A stretch of DNA of 56,003 bases. It comes from an uncultured Eubacteriales bacterium. Lineage in GTDB: Bacteria; Bacillota; Clostridia; Peptostreptococcales; Anaerovoracaceae. The DNA is taken from positions 1 through 56,003 of the forward strand of contig CAJLHL010000003.1 of the NCBI GenBank assembly GCA_905206455.1, in the 5' to 3' direction. The notes beneath the pieces were generated by a model that worked only from the letters and a program-made list of their open reading frames with translations, was not told the DNA's origin and did no database searches. Every line of letters starts with the position of its first letter. Position 1 is the first letter of the stretch. The position numbers and the translations under genes were made by a program. This document shows, piece after piece, positions 1 to 9,116 of the stretch.

Positions 1-2558
1 AAATGAACGGAACATGGCCTGCAATCTATGTACAGAAAGCGACTGCACTGGGTCTCTTTAAAGATGTAGCGGGCAGCAACTATGGTACGGGTGCTAACAG
101 AGGCGACATCGCGATCATGCTCTACAATGCGTTAGATATCCCTCAGGTCTATGCTGACAAAGACGGCGCGACATTAAATAAGCGCGGTGAGGCATATACA
201 GCTGCAAACGGTGTAACTCAGTACAACTATGTTACGATGATGTCTACCCTGAACAAGGACGGCAGCTCGAAGTATGCGGTTATTACCAGTGAGATGGCAG
301 ACAACGCTGTAACTAATATTAGACCATATATCGGCGCTGCAGCAAAGGTTACTAAAGATAAGGATGAACGTGTCATCGCAGTAGGCGATATCAAGACAAC
401 TTTCTTAACAGGTAAGGTTTCTGCTGATGGAAAGAAATTCACTGCAAATGATGTAGAGTATACATTACCAGTAGCTGCGGGTTATGTAGATATCGATGAA
501 CATACTGGTGGAAAGAAAAGCGGTAATGCTGATAAGATCACGAATGGTGAAAATAATTCAAACGCAACCGCATTCACAGGTGGTGAAAAAGCTACCATCG
601 CAGCTAAGGTTTCCGGAAAGACAATTAAGGAAATCTACTCTGTAGCTACATGGGAAGCAACAAATGCTGATATCGTATCTGAAAGCCAGCTCAACACGAT
701 CAAGAGCAAGAAAGCTCTTCTCGGATCTGAGTTTGCTTTAAACGATGACAATGAAATCGATACGGATTCTTTCGAATTAGTCGGTGTGGATTCTTTAGAT
801 AAGATTGAAAAGGATGACGTTGTATATGTTTATGCTTCTTCTACAGCAAAGAAAATCACTCGTGTAGCAGTAGGTCAGAAGACAGTAACAGGTAAGCTGA
901 CAAAGGTTACCAACAAAGAAAAGTATACTGTTGACGGCACGGAATACAAAGTTGCTGAAAAAGAAGTCGCTGGTATTTCTACATCTTCGACGGACTATGA
1001 CATCGCAGCTGATGTCAAAGCGGGCGACACTGTAACGCTGACATTAGACGTTTACGGAAACATCTATAAGCTGGAAGCTGACTCTGCAAACAGAGCATAT
1101 GCAGCTGTATTAAAGCAGGGTAAAACAGAAAACGCTTATGACGAAGAAACATATTCTCTCCAGTTCTTAAATGCGGAAGGCGAAACTGTAGTTGCCAATG
1201 TAGATAAGGACTACGCTGCTAAGTATAAAGCAGTGATGGGTGATACAGTAGGTGCAGTTCAGGCTGTAACTATCGTTAAGTACCACCTGAACTCGTCCAA
1301 TGAAATCGATTTCATTGAGAAGGTTACGATATCGACTCAGGAAGAGGAAGAGAAAAAGAAGGTTTCTTCTTCCGGATATTACGATGGTTATGAATTAGCA
1401 AGCAATGTTGTAATCTTCTCCTACAACGGCAGTGATTACAGCAAAGATGACAACTATACTGTTGTAGCACGTGAAGATGCGATCGGTAAGGAGTTCAAGG
1501 CAGTTTATGCAAAGAATGCTGACGATAAGATCGTTCTGATGGTAGCAGATGATCTGGTAGCTTCTGATGTCATCTATGGTCTCCTCGCAGGCTACGGCAG
1601 CAACGATTCCGACGCCGGCTACTATGTAGACATCCTTACACCGAACGGTGAAATAACATCTTACAACTGCTCTCTGACTGCCCGGAACGAAATCATCAAT
1701 ATGGCAGGTTTCGATTATCAGAATCTGTTAGGTTTCAAGCTCAGCAGTAACAATGAAATCAAGAGCGGTAAGATTGCGAAGGTAGTAACAGGTGTTGAAG
1801 CTACTTTAGGCGGAGACGATGTCCTTGCTGAGGCAGGAACTGTAGACAAGAACGAAAATGGAAGACTCACTTTAACAGGTGCGGATGCCGGTTCTTACGC
1901 ATTCAAGGATGCTATCGTTTACAAGTATAACGCTGATAAGGATGCATACGAAGTAGATGAAGATACTGCAGTTGTAGAGAAGGGCGATAAGGTAGCGATC
2001 TTCGACATCGAAGGCGAAGACAAGGTATATGATGTCATCGTTAAGATTAAGAATGATGATGCGGCTCTCTTAGCAAAAGTTAAAGCTTCTGGAGCTACTG
2101 CAGACGACTTCGCTAAGGCAGGCATCACAGGTGTGACAGCAGCAAATGTTGATGATGTGAAGAAGGTTGTTGTGGCAAATACTGCACGAGTTGACGATTT
2201 AGCTAAAGTTCAGGCTTGTGCAGATTTAGTAAATGCAACGCTGAATTATGAGTCTGCTGTAACACTTAAAAAGTCACAGCAGGTAAGTGGCGATCTTACA
2301 GGTTTAGTCTTAGTGAAAAAAAAGGCTGATACTGCCGCTGACAGCTATGGTAAGACATTTGCTCTTGATACAACGTTAGACACTTATTTTGATGTATCTA
2401 CCAACACTAAGGTTGCGTTCAAGGCTAATAATGATGGTGCAAATTCTGTAACAGGGGTTCTGACTGTAACATTTAAGGATACTACAAACAGCTTCTCATT
2501 TGATTTAAAGGTTACTGTTACCTTGGATAATGATGATAATCTTGACAATAACAAGTAA
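1..2558 (+). CDS. S-layer protein with SLH domain, 5'-truncated by window edge
   Basis: The reading frame is open from the first base, so the gene starts outside the window and the ATG at base 3 is probably internal. The first ~40 visible residues are the end of an SLH (cell-wall anchoring) domain, with the motif TGANRGDIAIMLYNAL typical of the last helix. The remaining ~800 residues are rich in Asp, Lys, Val, Thr and Ala, nearly free of Cys, and predicted to be beta-rich, as in S-layer proteins that coat the cell exterior. Codon use is strongly biased and AT-richer than the housekeeping genes nearby, which suggests high expression. Seen: SLH remnant, composition and two hairpins after the stop. 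Inferred: major surface-layer protein. It is convergent with the stalk-domain gene that follows. Confidence 0.85.
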   Translation, partial: MNGTWPAIYVQKATALGLFKDVAGSNYGTGANRGDIAIMLYNALDIPQVYADKDGATLNKRGEAYTAANGVTQYNYVTMMSTLNKDGSSKYAVITSEMADNAVTNIRPYIGAAAKVTKDKDERVIAVGDIKTTFLTGKVSADGKKFTANDVEYTLPVAAGYVDIDEHTGGKKSGNADKITNGENNSNATAFTGGEKATIAAKVSGKTIKEIYSVATWEATNADIVSESQLNTIKSKKALLGSEFALNDDNEIDTDSFELVGVDSLDKIEKDDVVYVYASSTAKKITRVAVGQKTVTGKLTKVTNKEKYTVDGTEYKVAEKEVAGISTSSTDYDIAADVKAGDTVTLTLDVYGNIYKLEADSANRAYAAVLKQGKTENAYDEETYSLQFLNAEGETVVANVDKDYAAKYKAVMGDTVGAVQAVTIVKYHLNSSNEIDFIEKVTISTQEEEEKKKVSSSGYYDGYELASNVVIFSYNGSDYSKDDNYTVVAREDAIGKEFKAVYAKNADDKIVLMVADDLVASDVIYGLLAGYGSNDSDAGYYVDILTPNGEITSYNCSLTARNEIINMAGFDYQNLLGFKLSSNNEIKSGKIAKVVTGVEATLGGDDVLAEAGTVDKNENGRLTLTGADAGSYAFKDAIVYKYNADKDAYEVDEDTAVVEKGDKVAIFDIEGEDKVYDVIVKIKNDDAALLAKVKASGATADDFAKAGITGVTAANVDDVKKVVVANTARVDDLAKVQACADLVNATLNYESAVTLKKSQQVSGDLTGLVLVKKKADTAADSYGKTFALDTTLDTYFDVSTNTKVAFKANNDGANSVTGVLTVTFKDTTNSFSFDLKVTVTLDNDDNLDNNK

Positions 2559-2636
2559 TGTATCATCAGCCCCCGGAAACCTTCGGTTTTCGGCATAACT
2601 AAAAAGTCCCAAAACGGATCTGCGAAGACTGTTGAG

Positions 2637-2670
2637 AAAAGACCGACTTCGGGAGAGGCCGGTCTTTTTA
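2637..2670 (+). terminator. Rho-independent terminator of S-layer gene
   Basis: Stem AAAGACCG/CGGTCTTT with inner CTTC/GAGG pairs, followed by a T run, about 80 bases after the stop codon. Confidence 0.85.
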
Positions 2671-2725
2671 CTGTAAAAAATTGGACTTACAGTCCATTGA
2701 GCCGGTTTGAGGCTCGGGATATAGT

Positions 2726-2778
2726 AAAACGAAAAGAGAAAGGATGGCATTTTCGTCTTCCTTTCTCTTTTCGTTTTT
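2726..2778. terminator. Long perfect hairpin, bidirectional terminator
   Basis: A 19-bp perfect inverted repeat (2726-2744 with 2759-2777) starts with AAAA and ends with TTTTT, so it could stop transcription from both sides. It lies between the convergent S-layer gene and the minus-strand stalk-domain gene. The remaining intergenic bases (2779-2921) show nothing I can identify. Confidence 0.8.
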
Positions 2779-2921
2779 CACAATTTTACCTTACATGTCA
2801 TATAATTTTCATAGTAAAAAATCAGCCTTTGAAATCAAATTTCCTATTACAAAATGATAAAATTCCCACTCCATGTATAACGTTCGTCCCTGTACAGCAA
2901 CCGTTTATTGTTCTGTTCTTT

Positions 2922-3617
2922 TTACACTGAAAGATCAAATTCTGTTATAAAGGGGATCGGACCGTCATCTGTGTCCTTCCATACTGTAACTTCCAAGTGA
3001 ATATCGCGGGCATTTTGCGCTTCCTTTGGAAGAATCAGATAACCCTCTAAATCCCGACCTTTTTCCGCATAAGATGTGTACCAGCGATCATCCCAATACG
3101 AAGATTCTGTCTGACTGTAATCATACGAAACGCCTTCAATGATATATTTTGTCGCGGAAGGAGCAATGCGGACAGTTGTATTCTTTTGCCGGCTTTCCAG
3201 CCGCAGTCCCAATTTTCTGTAGTGATCCTGTAAATCTTCCGTACATGTGGTAATTGTTAATGTAAATTCTTTGTTCTCTTTTGTCACCGGAAGTTTCTCA
3301 TATTCTTTTCGCGGCGGATTTTCTTCCGAAGATTTTGAGGAGGAGGTAAGTGTGATCGTTTTCGTACGATTATCCCAGTCGACCTTTGTCCCTACCATAT
3401 CTCCCACAGCGCGTACAGGAAGATAGGTTCGATTGTTGTAAATTAGCACTTCATATTCTTCCGGCAGATCCGCCTTTGCTCCGTCGACTATGAATTGAAA
3501 CGTATCGTTGACCGATGCGGTAATATGCTTTACAGTGTCAGATGCAAATGTCTGTATTCCCATACACAACAAAACGCCAAGCATTATGCCCGCTGCAAGT
3601 ATTCTTTTTGTTTTCAT
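2922..3617 (-). CDS. Secreted protein with one copper-amine-oxidase N-terminal-like (stalk) domain
   Basis: 231 residues. I start at the ATG at 3617 because it follows GGAGAAG and begins a clear signal peptide (MKTKRILAAGIMLGVLLCMG, cleavage after TFAS); the longer open frame would put an untypical leader before it. Residues ~35-95 form a stalk-type domain as in the N-terminus of copper amine oxidases: it contains the hallmark NNRTYLPVRAVGD and ends in VDWDNRTKTITLT. The C-terminal ~130 residues look beta-rich and are not recognised. The domain is the same type as the two at the C-terminus of the upstream protein, so the two may act together at the wall. It lies just past that gene's terminator, so expression may depend on read-through. 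Confidence 0.8.
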   Translation of the reverse strand: MKTKRILAAGIMLGVLLCMGIQTFASDTVKHITASVNDTFQFIVDGAKADLPEEYEVLIYNNRTYLPVRAVGDMVGTKVDWDNRTKTITLTSSSKSSEENPPRKEYEKLPVTKENKEFTLTITTCTEDLQDHYRKLGLRLESRQKNTTVRIAPSATKYIIEGVSYDYSQTESSYWDDRWYTSYAEKGRDLEGYLILPKEAQNARDIHLEVTVWKDTDDGPIPFITEFDLSV

Positions 3618-3635
3618 ATTTTCTTCTCCAAATGT

Positions 3636-3668
3636 AAAAAGAGAGCCGACTACTGAGTCAGCTCTCTT
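3636..3668 (-). terminator. Terminator of the 771-residue surface-protein gene
   Basis: On the minus strand AGAGAGCtGACT pairs with AGTCgGCTCTCT and is followed by TTTTT. It ends only ~20 bases before the start codon of the next minus-strand gene, so read-through could set that gene's level. Confidence 0.85.
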
Positions 3669-3726
3669 CTGCAACTACTATGGTGTAGTCTTCATTTTCA
3701 ATCACCTTTGATTTTGAACAGATCTT

Positions 3727-6042
3727 TTATTTTGTGATCGTAACTGTTCTCGTAACTGCATCCCATGCGACATCGGCACCAAATGCGTTTGCTACGAATC
3801 TTGCAGGCAGATAAGTTCTGTTATCTCTTACAATTACAGGGACATCAGCCTTGATCGTATCTGTGGATGTAGTAATAATATTGCTTCCCACAGTTAATTT
3901 AACAACCGTGTTGGAGCCTGTTAACGTAACTGTTCTTGCAGCCTCGTTCCATGCGATGTTTTCATCAGTAACGCCGAGAGCGTTAGCTAAGTATCTTACA
4001 GGGACATAAGTTCTGTTATTTGCGATGAAGGAAGCTGCATCCATAGCTACTTCTGTACCATTATTTGTGTACTTGCTTTCACCTACGGCAAACTTCGCAT
4101 CAATTTTGTTGTCAATAATGTCAGAATCTGCAGGCGTAATGACATTGAGGTAATTTGCAGAGGCAACAGAGAATGGCTGGAAATCTCCATCGTTATATGT
4201 TTCATTATCTACAATCGCATTACCTGCGGCTCTTAAATCATATCCGCCTTCTGCAGCCACACGGTTCATCGTTACGGTGAAGCCAGAAATTACGATCGTG
4301 GAAGGCTTGGAAGAAGCGGATTTAACAGTGAAAGTGATCACTCCGTTGTTTACTGTCGGTTCGGAAATTTCAATATCACCCTCGGTTACTTCAGCCTTAA
4401 TCTTTGCCTTATTTAAAGTAATACCGGAATTAGCATATCCTTTGATGGATAATGTAACAGTATCGTTATTACTACTATCCTGTAATATACCCTTTGCTGT
4501 TTCCTTGATAGTGATGGAACTTACCGCCTGATTCTGGATACCTGTTTTCACATCGTTTACAGCAGCTTCGATGGTTACCGGATTTACAGCCGTACCTACT
4601 GTTACAGACTGCTCATCGATACCTGCTTTAGCACCCTTTACTGTGACATCAAAGTCACCAGTAAAACCAGCTTCTACAGATACCGGAACCTTAAATGTGA
4701 TAGTGTCTTTTGCTGCAGTAGCCTGAGCTGTCCACTTGAATCCGCTGGCATCTTTTGCAGTTGTGTCATTAACAGAGACACCGGCAGTTTCTGTGTAGGA
4801 AGACGTTTTTGACGCGCCGGCAACCTTGCTATATCTTGGTGTAGCTAAAACCTGAATTTCTTCAGGGAAATCGAACTCTACTGTTTTACCAGCGGTCAGA
4901 GCATCTGTGACATTCTCTTTTAACTGTACATAGACATAATATGGATCAGCAGAGTTGTTTTTCAGCTTTAAACCTGACTGTACTGTTGTGATTTCGCTGA
5001 ATGTCTTTACTTCTACGCTTTCCACTACATTTTCCGCAATGACTAAGTCGCTCGCATCAGAGATATCGCCCTTTAAGTTGGAGATATTGACAGCAACCTC
5101 GCCTTCTTTCGCCTCACTGCCTACGGTAAAGGACGGTGTGATTGTCAGAATCTGTTCGTAAGGAGCATTTACTGCATTGAAGTACAGAGTTAAAATATTT
5201 TTGTTTTCATTTAATGAATAGCAGACGCTTGTTGCCGTCCCTGCCTGAAAAATAGGCAAATGAACAGTTGCATCGTATAATACAATGGTGCTTCCTCCAA
5301 CCGTTGTATTCGCTAAGTCGCCGCCTATTTTTGTATTTGCCGGATCCCATTCATAATCTTTCGGCAGAGCAAGACGGATTGCCTGATATTCACCGGTACC
5401 ATCTTTTACAGCATTTACAGAAGTTTCAGAAATTTTGATCTGGTTACCTTCGTATGTGCCGTCGGAACTGACCTTTTTAATGGTAGATCCCACTACTGAA
5501 GTTACCGTTTTGCTGTCAGCGACCTTTGCAACTGTTAAGGTCTGATTCGAAACCTTTGCATTGACATCAGTAACGGATACGGTAACCTCACCTGGTTCTG
5601 TGCCGGACTTCAGTGCAAGATACACTTCAATGTACTGATTCTCAGCAGTCGTACTGACGCCTGTATCGATTCTGATAGAAGTTTTATCTACGGCAACAGT
5701 CTTGGCATTTGCCGCAACTACATTATTTACAACAACCTGAATAGCTTCACCTTCCGTACGTTTAATAGTACCTGCTACATTGTTCGTATCGATAATCTTA
5801 TTGGCATCAGGCTCACCATCAATAGCCCATTCCGCATTTTCTAATGTGAGATCGAAGATTCCTCCAACATTATCCTTGCCAGTGGCTTTCAGATTTAACT
5901 TTACGACTGGCATGTCTTCATCTGCCGCAACATTAAATACCTGAGAAACGGTATTTGTAGTAGAGGCAAACGCCATCGTCGGCATCAGAGTGATGACCAT
6001 AGCCACCGCTAAGATGACGGCAAACGCCTTTTTGAATTTCAT
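3727..6042 (-). CDS. Large secreted surface protein with two C-terminal stalk (copper-amine-oxidase-like) domains
   Basis: 771 residues from the ATG at 6042, chosen because GGAGGA lies 8 bases upstream and the protein then begins with a standard signal peptide (MKFKKAFAVILAVAMVITLM, cleavage after AFAS). Residues ~30-640 are Val/Thr/Ala-rich and Cys-free and look like repeated beta-sandwich modules. The last ~120 residues hold two stalk domains, marked by NNRTYVPVRYLANALGV and DNRTYLPARFVANAFGA, each ending in a W-(N/D)-x-x-x-RTVT(L/I)T strand. Such domains are common in surface proteins of Clostridia, where they probably serve in wall or matrix attachment. It has a consensus promoter, a ~135-base leader and two WalR-type repeats upstream. 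Codon use indicates high expression. Function beyond being a surface protein is unknown. Confidence 0.85.
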   Translation of the reverse strand: MKFKKAFAVILAVAMVITLMPTMAFASTTNTVSQVFNVAADEDMPVVKLNLKATGKDNVGGIFDLTLENAEWAIDGEPDANKIIDTNNVAGTIKRTEGEAIQVVVNNVVAANAKTVAVDKTSIRIDTGVSTTAENQYIEVYLALKSGTEPGEVTVSVTDVNAKVSNQTLTVAKVADSKTVTSVVGSTIKKVSSDGTYEGNQIKISETSVNAVKDGTGEYQAIRLALPKDYEWDPANTKIGGDLANTTVGGSTIVLYDATVHLPIFQAGTATSVCYSLNENKNILTLYFNAVNAPYEQILTITPSFTVGSEAKEGEVAVNISNLKGDISDASDLVIAENVVESVEVKTFSEITTVQSGLKLKNNSADPYYVYVQLKENVTDALTAGKTVEFDFPEEIQVLATPRYSKVAGASKTSSYTETAGVSVNDTTAKDASGFKWTAQATAAKDTITFKVPVSVEAGFTGDFDVTVKGAKAGIDEQSVTVGTAVNPVTIEAAVNDVKTGIQNQAVSSITIKETAKGILQDSSNNDTVTLSIKGYANSGITLNKAKIKAEVTEGDIEISEPTVNNGVITFTVKSASSKPSTIVISGFTVTMNRVAAEGGYDLRAAGNAIVDNETYNDGDFQPFSVASANYLNVITPADSDIIDNKIDAKFAVGESKYTNNGTEVAMDAASFIANNRTYVPVRYLANALGVTDENIAWNEAARTVTLTGSNTVVKLTVGSNIITTSTDTIKADVPVIVRDNRTYLPARFVANAFGADVAWDAVTRTVTITK

Positions 6043-6183
6043 CTTAAAATTCCTCCTTTTAATTTTTCCGAAGGGAGCAATAATTTTTCTGTTTAGCACA
6101 AACTATCCGCCCCTTCTGAAGATAATTTGACATAATATATAGAATTGCAGGCAGAGATGCCATACAGATTCTATCATAGGGAA

Positions 6184-6212
6184 ATTATACATTCCAAAAC
6201 TAACAGAGTCAA
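6184..6212 (-). promoter_or_regulatory. Sigma-A promoter of the surface-protein gene
   Basis: Minus strand TTGACT, 17-base spacer, TATAAT. The predicted transcript has a ~135-base leader that begins near a hairpin (AGAAT/ATTCT, 6141-6172 region), as often seen for long-lived surface-protein mRNAs. Confidence 0.9.
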
Positions 6213-6227
6213 CTGCAAGTTTCAAAT

Positions 6228-6244
6228 GTAACAGACCTGTAACA
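6228..6244 (-). promoter_or_regulatory. Candidate WalR box, proximal
   Basis: Minus strand TGTTAC-AGGTC-TGTTAC, an exact match to the known WalR (YycF) consensus TGTWAH-N5-TGTWAH. It lies 15 bases upstream of the -35 element, a normal activator position. walRK is encoded in this window. Confidence 0.65.
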
Positions 6245-6345
6245 ATGCAATCACTTACACGAAACAACTGTTTTATGCGAAAAATAGGATTCGCCCCGAG
6301 TTCTTTTTACTGTAACTATAGTACAACAGAATCGGGAATTTTTCC

Positions 6346-6362
6346 ATTACAGACATATTACA
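6346..6362 (-). promoter_or_regulatory. Candidate WalR box, distal
   Basis: Minus strand TGTAAT-ATGTC-TGTAAT, again matching TGTWAH-N5-TGTWAH in the same orientation as the proximal box, 118 bases (spacing start to start) further upstream. The rest of the 6245-6553 gap contains only a weak hairpin (GATGC/GCATC near 6400) that might end the SLH gene's transcript. Confidence 0.5.
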
Positions 6363-6553
6363 TAACTGCTACCAAATGTTTTCTTCACACAAAACAGATG
6401 CTTTTTTGCATCGGTCTCTGCACGTTCAAAGATTCCGGCCGCCATTCAAAAACCTGATTCCGCTCAATATTTTTCAGCATGAACTATATAAGGAACAGGA
6501 TTCCTGCCTTTCATCTTCAATCATCGTATGGTACAGATCCGTTTGCTCGTTTG

Positions 6554-8578
6554 TTATTTCAAAGTCACATATCGGGTAATCCCCTGCACTGTCTTACATC
6601 CCGCGTAAGAATCGCTGTAGCAGCGGATCTGTGTTACGATGCGATAGACCGCTCCTCTTTCGAGAGTTACCGCATTTCCTCCGGAGATACCTTCTGCAAC
6701 GATTTCCGCACCGGATTCATTCATTTTATATATACTGTATGAAACGAAGTCCGCGTCATCCAGCTCCGACAGATTAACGGTCAGATCGGCAGCGGAACCC
6801 GGCATCTCATACGGATCACTTTCTGAATCCGAACGGCTGCTGTACAGATAATCCGTAATATTGCGCGAACCTGCATAAATGCTGCTGATCGACGGATCTA
6901 TTCTCCGCAGGTTTATCGTGTATGTTTTCTTACCATATTCCCGGTTTCCGCTGCTGACAGTTACGGTAATTTTCTCAGGCTCCGTACCGGAAGCCACGGC
7001 AACATCACACGACATGAGGCCGTTCTCTTCCTGAACATTCTGAGAAACACCTTCATATTTTACAGAATACTCCGGTTCCGGAACATAGCCGTCCTGCGTC
7101 TCGTCTGTGACGATACGGAAATTCAGCGTCAGATTCGTGGAATTCGACGGAATATAGTAGTAGAATTCCGACGAAGATATCGGGAGGTTTGTATATGCCG
7201 CGCCGGTATCGCCACCCAGATAGCGTACGGACAATGACGACAGAAGCGGCGTGATCCGATTCACAAAGGCCTGTTTCGGAGGTTCTTTTACATTTGATGC
7301 TGTCGTAATACTTTCCGGCTCTGTCTCATATGTAATACCGTTTGCCCTCGCATTCAGGTGTTTTACAGTACCTTCTCCTTCAAATACCAGACCTTCCGCT
7401 CTGATATCAGCGTTATTTATAACCGCATTGATCGACACTGCTACATTTGTTTTCGTAGCGACGATTTCAGCAGTCAACTGATCGACCGTCCCTTCCTCGA
7501 GCATGAGATCCACCTTAGCCGCTCCGATTACCACCGATTCAAAATCGCCTATCAACGATGTATAAGCCGCCCTTCCCACGGAAACATTTCGGAAACCCTG
7601 GCCGAAATCGTCGTTCTTTTCCAGTTCTCTTTCCTCAAGGCAGGCTTCATCTGTCACGCGGGAATTGACTACGGTGGTTTCCCCTTCCGCGAAAACCTGA
7701 ACAGCTTCATCATTTCTGTGAATGTTTGCGTTGGCTACTCTGCTGTCGGAAATTCTTACTCCGCCGTCACTGTCGTCTGTACCGCCGCCTTCGATATTCA
7801 GAGTCCCCAGAATCGTGCAGTTTCGTATGGTGACGTCACCATCCTCCACCTTTTCGCCGATGGAAATCTGATTGGTATAAATCGTATCTTTTAATGTGAC
7901 ATCGGATTGCACCACGGTCTGATTCTTACTGACGATATTCTCATTTTCATAAATATCCACCAGAAGCTTTGCCGCCTGCGCTCTCGTCAGATTGCTGACA
8001 GGATTCAGATTGCCGGTTGTAGATCCCCCGATGTATCCCTTTCCCACCATTTTGCGGAAGGCGGTCTCTGCCCAGGACGCCACATCCTCGTAATCGCCGA
8101 AGACCTTTATCGTAACCTCTTCACCGCTTGCCGGAACGACTCTCGACAGCATGACTGCCGCTTCCTGACGGGTAATCTTATTCCCCGGTCCGAAAGACGA
8201 CGTGCTGTAACCTGAAATAAAACAAGCTGCTACGCCCTTTCTCACGTCCTCGCAGAACCAGTCGTCTTCACTTACATCCTCAAAATCAATATCGGCTGTC
8301 AGATCATTTTTCAGCACAGAGTTTACCATTTTCGTGAACTCTGCCCTCGTGATAGGATCGTCCGGCCGGAAAGTACCGTCAGAATATCCGTTCACAAATT
8401 CGTAATCTACCGCTTTTTCGATATACTCTGCCGCCCAATGCTCTTCCACATCGGTGAACTGAGCGGCATGCGAATAAAGCTTTTCTCCGACCCCCGGTAA
8501 AAATACCGATAACGCGACAAGAGCCAGCGACAGAATCACAATCCCGCAGCTTTGCCGCAGAGTTTTCCCAATCTCCAT
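6554..8578 (-). CDS. S-layer homology (three SLH) domain surface protein
   Basis: 674 residues from the ATG at 8578, preceded by AAGGGGGA. A signal-anchor or signal peptide (residues ~10-35) is followed by three SLH domains: FTDVEEHWAAEYIEKA..., FEDVSEDDWFCEDVRKG... and FGDYEDVASWAETAFRK..., covering residues ~38-215; these bind secondary wall polymers. Residues ~220-420 resemble a right-handed beta-helix with short strands (for example DVTIRNCTILGTLNIEGG). The C-terminal ~250 residues are beta-rich and end with RYVTLK. It is the last gene of the long yabP-to-rsmA operon by position (28 bases after the preceding gene). A Cys in the second SLH domain (WFCEDV) and another (AACFISGY) are unusual for an exported anaerobe protein. 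The ligand or enzymatic role is unknown. Confidence 0.88.
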   Translation of the reverse strand: MEIGKTLRQSCGIVILSLALVALSVFLPGVGEKLYSHAAQFTDVEEHWAAEYIEKAVDYEFVNGYSDGTFRPDDPITRAEFTKMVNSVLKNDLTADIDFEDVSEDDWFCEDVRKGVAACFISGYSTSSFGPGNKITRQEAAVMLSRVVPASGEEVTIKVFGDYEDVASWAETAFRKMVGKGYIGGSTTGNLNPVSNLTRAQAAKLLVDIYENENIVSKNQTVVQSDVTLKDTIYTNQISIGEKVEDGDVTIRNCTILGTLNIEGGGTDDSDGGVRISDSRVANANIHRNDEAVQVFAEGETTVVNSRVTDEACLEERELEKNDDFGQGFRNVSVGRAAYTSLIGDFESVVIGAAKVDLMLEEGTVDQLTAEIVATKTNVAVSINAVINNADIRAEGLVFEGEGTVKHLNARANGITYETEPESITTASNVKEPPKQAFVNRITPLLSSLSVRYLGGDTGAAYTNLPISSSEFYYYIPSNSTNLTLNFRIVTDETQDGYVPEPEYSVKYEGVSQNVQEENGLMSCDVAVASGTEPEKITVTVSSGNREYGKKTYTINLRRIDPSISSIYAGSRNITDYLYSSRSDSESDPYEMPGSAADLTVNLSELDDADFVSYSIYKMNESGAEIVAEGISGGNAVTLERGAVYRIVTQIRCYSDSYAGCKTVQGITRYVTLK

Positions 8579-8606
8579 ACGAAATCCCCCTTTCGTCCTT
8601 CCACAC

Positions 8607-9047
8607 TCAGTCCTGCTTTTCCGGAAGCCGGATGACAATGCAGTATTCAGAAGCCGCCTGGATTTCCTTCTCGGAAAAATCGCCTACAATCGCGAGAAAA
8701 CTCATATCGTCCTCACTGAAAAAATGAGCCGCATAATCCCAGATTCCGTTTCCTTCACAGGAGTCCGCATTATTAAAAATGAGCATCGTGTCCAGCGGAA
8801 CGATCATATCGTGAACCGCCTTTTCAATAAAGTAATAGGCATCGCGGCCGGGCGGCATGGTATTGATATACTCTCTGATCTCCTGGTTATTTTTCAGATT
8901 GATATGGATCATATTCTGAAAATAATTCATCGCGAATTCTTTGATGACCTTTGTCCTGTCTTCTTCGGTGCTTCCTGTAAGCAGAAGCGTCTTATAATCC
9001 TTAAACTGAAGTTTCCAGTCTAAAAGTTCCGGGATAATTCTCTGCAT
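8607..9047 (-). CDS. Small protein resembling a degenerate AAA ATPase N-terminal domain
   Basis: 146 residues from ATG at 9047 (AAGGA ten bases upstream; a longer open frame exists to 9104 but has no good RBS). The layout resembles the N-terminal half of the AAA ATPases that carry DUF4143: a short helical lead (LLDWKLQFKDYKTLLLTG) followed by the site where a Walker A would be. Here that loop reads GSTEEDRT instead of GxxxxGK[ST], and the Walker B equivalent reads TMLIFNNADS instead of hhhhDE. So the nucleotide site appears lost. It lies between rsmA and the SLH gene, in the same direction. Seen: sequence pattern. Inferred: pseudo-ATPase remnant or repurposed fold; the similarity is by eye and could be wrong. 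Confidence 0.5.
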   Translation of the reverse strand: MQRIIPELLDWKLQFKDYKTLLLTGSTEEDRTKVIKEFAMNYFQNMIHINLKNNQEIREYINTMPPGRDAYYFIEKAVHDMIVPLDTMLIFNNADSCEGNGIWDYAAHFFSEDDMSFLAIVGDFSEKEIQAASEYCIVIRLPEKQD

Positions 9048-9116
9048 GTCTTGCAAGTCCTTTCTACACAATAAAATTCTACATGAAAAGCGGAGCCGCG
9101 CCATCCGCGTCGATGC

